From contig JALWJV010000027.1 of NCBI GenBank assembly GCA_026996955.1, positions 1 through 7,922 on the forward strand: 7,922 nucleotides of DNA. The letters are read 5' to 3'. The stretch's first letter is position 1; each line of letters starts with the position of its first letter. Shown here piece by piece: positions 6,946 to 7,922 of the stretch. This DNA is from Deltaproteobacteria bacterium (GTDB lineage Bacteria; Desulfobacterota; Dissulfuribacteria; Dissulfuribacterales; QOAL01). Position numbers and translations under genes: made by a program. The notes beneath the pieces were generated by a model that worked only from the letters and a program-made list of their open reading frames with translations, was not told the origin of the DNA and did not search any database.

Positions 6946-7922
6946 TTATTTCCCTGGCACGGGTGGCGCTCTGTGTGTTTCAGTCCGGTGTTTCACCGTA
7001 GGCTTTGGCCTGGCAAAACGCCTGTTAAACTCATCCACCTCTGCCTGAACTGCATTGTCAATCTTGTATTTTGTGGTGAGCAGGAAAAGCGAATTTTTAA
7101 GTTTTGCCCTTTTGTTGCCGGTTTTTTCCTGCTCCAGCACTGCTACCCCAACTGCCTTTCCCTTGGGGTGTGTCATTATAGAGGGCACATCTCCAAGCAT
7201 TAGAGGGGTGTATGTCCTCTGGCCATAACCGCTCTTGATAATAAGGTCGATGTCCGGGAATTTTTTGACAAGTTTCCTGTTTATCTGGTCCTTGAGGTTT
7301 GATAGCAGTATCACAAAATCGCATTTTTTGCGTAGTTCCGGAAGGATAGGACTTAGGGCCTTTTCAGGCGGTATGCACTCAAATTGTCCCCTGTGGTAAT
7401 AGACTGCATCACAGGCCGTGACAGCCGTAAAGCCTACCTTTACGCCCTCTTTTTCATCACCAAATTTTTCTATGATGGCCTGCGGCTCAAATACAGTTTT
7501 TCCATCCTTTACGATATTAGCGGATATAAATTTGATACTGCTCTTTTCTGTTGCATCCTTTAGGAAATCAAGGCCTGCAGCCAGGTCTTTCTGTCCCACA
7601 CCTGCAAGCTGGTAACCCATCTGCTCATAGAGCTTCAGCATCATGAGGGCAGTAGCCTTTTCCTTTTGTGCAGCAGGGTTGGGCCTTGTGTGTGTGCTGT
7701 TTTTGTGTGATGCTGGAAGGCGGTTGCTTTTAAACAGCATGTCCCCAGCTTCAACAATTATGGCATTTTGGTATTTATTGATATTTTCACGGATCCACCG
7801 GACCCGGCGGGAGATTCCCCCGACTTTTTTGCCCTTTCAGGTGGAGCAGGGATCAAGGTATCCCCATGAGTTGCACGTATAGATTATGGTGGCAATCTTT
7901 CCCGGAGTTTCTGTTGCTGTAC
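6946..7922 (-). CDS. UshA-like metallophosphatase, probable selenoprotein (5' end outside window)
   Basis: Minus-strand frame from the window edge to the TAA at 6946-6948: 324 codons if the TGA at 7837-7839 is read through. The N-terminal part matches the 5'-nucleotidase/UshA-like family: IIYTCNSWGYLDPC, then Ser-Thr-TGA, KGKKVGGISRRVRWI and AIIVEAGDMLF with metal-ligand candidate D60. Later blocks are GYQLAGVGQKDLAAG, IKFISANIV, VGFTAVTACDAV, CDFVILLSNL and DIDLIIKSGYG. The usual GNHE motif is replaced by GxxDLAxG. Family signatures lie on both sides of the TGA in the same frame, so the ATG at 7740, which would start inside the AGD/MLF block, is not the true start. The TGA gives Cys-x-x-Sec. 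I recall an 'UshA-like (seleno)protein' family name from genome annotation, which fits. The C-terminus is a basic Pro-rich tail without haem motifs. It probably acts in the cell envelope, but any signal peptide lies outside the window. A nonsense mutation is the alternative. Confidence 0.75.
7800..7834 (-). promoter_or_regulatory. Candidate bacterial SECIS hairpin
   Basis: Folded by hand in the mRNA sense. The upper stem is C7822 to G7817 paired with C7813 to G7808: six pairs including one G-U, with loop AAU, or loop GAAUC if the top pair opens. A lower helix pairs G7834-C7831 with G7803-C7800 across an internal loop holding six A's. The apical loop starts about 20 bases after the TGA and has G at or next to its first position, as reported for bacterial SECIS elements (about 16-37 bases). 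The lower helix is less certain. Confidence 0.5.
7837..7839 (-). other. In-frame TGA, probable selenocysteine codon
   Basis: The codons read Cys-Ser-Thr-TGA-Lys-Gly (codon 28 of the visible frame), between GYLDP and VGGISRR. Both flanks belong to the conserved N-terminal block of UshA-like proteins and no base gain or loss is needed to join them. A Cys two residues earlier makes a CxxU redox-type motif, a common Sec context. Confidence 0.65.

Noticed and set aside
6946..7740. A complete 264-residue gene starting at the ATG at 7740
   Set aside because: Conserved family sequence continues upstream in the same frame (AIIVEAGD, VGGISRR and, past the TGA, GYLDPC), so this ATG is internal.
7825..7830. 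Run of six A's (mRNA sense) as a frameshift site or read error explaining the TGA
   Set aside because: The family-like sequence before the TGA and after the A-run is in the same frame, so no shift is needed.

Overview
The window most resembles an anaerobic delta-type proteobacterium (Desulfobacterota or a relative). The reasons are a CCG-domain iron-sulfur oxidoreductase subunit, an UshA-like metallophosphatase that appears to use UGA as selenocysteine, TTG and GTG starts, moderate GC and an RHS protein. This placement is inference; no RNA marker is present.

Layout. Bases 3-1046 (+) are the 3' end of an RHS/YD-repeat gene: a complete RHS core followed by an unrecognised tail of about 150 residues. 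Bases 1097-5677 (+) form a tight five-gene run: an alkaline-phosphatase-superfamily protein (EboF type), a UbiA-like prenyltransferase (EboC type), a TIM-barrel protein (EboE), a 79-residue unknown, and a TatD-like metal-dependent hydrolase (EboB). This is an ebo ('metabolite traffic') cluster in the order F-C-E-unknown-B. No recognisable eboA or eboD is present. In cyanobacteria the ebo genes are needed to move the scytonemin precursor to the periplasm; the compound handled here is unknown.

Bases 5674-7922 are on the minus strand and converge on the ebo run, with the two stop codons overlapping. They hold a GlcF-like Fe-S protein (two ferredoxin motifs, two CCG domains) preceded by a partial UshA-like gene that runs off the right edge.

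The most notable signal is at 7837-7839. A TGA interrupts the UshA-like frame inside an otherwise continuous family-like N-terminus, giving the motif Cys-Ser-Thr-Sec. A G-rich hairpin lies just downstream, where a bacterial SECIS element would sit. A caller that treats TGA as stop starts this gene at 7740 and loses its first conserved block.

There is no RNA gene, CRISPR array or insertion sequence in the window, and no non-coding stretch above about 60 bases. No convincing sigma-70 promoter or intrinsic terminator was found.
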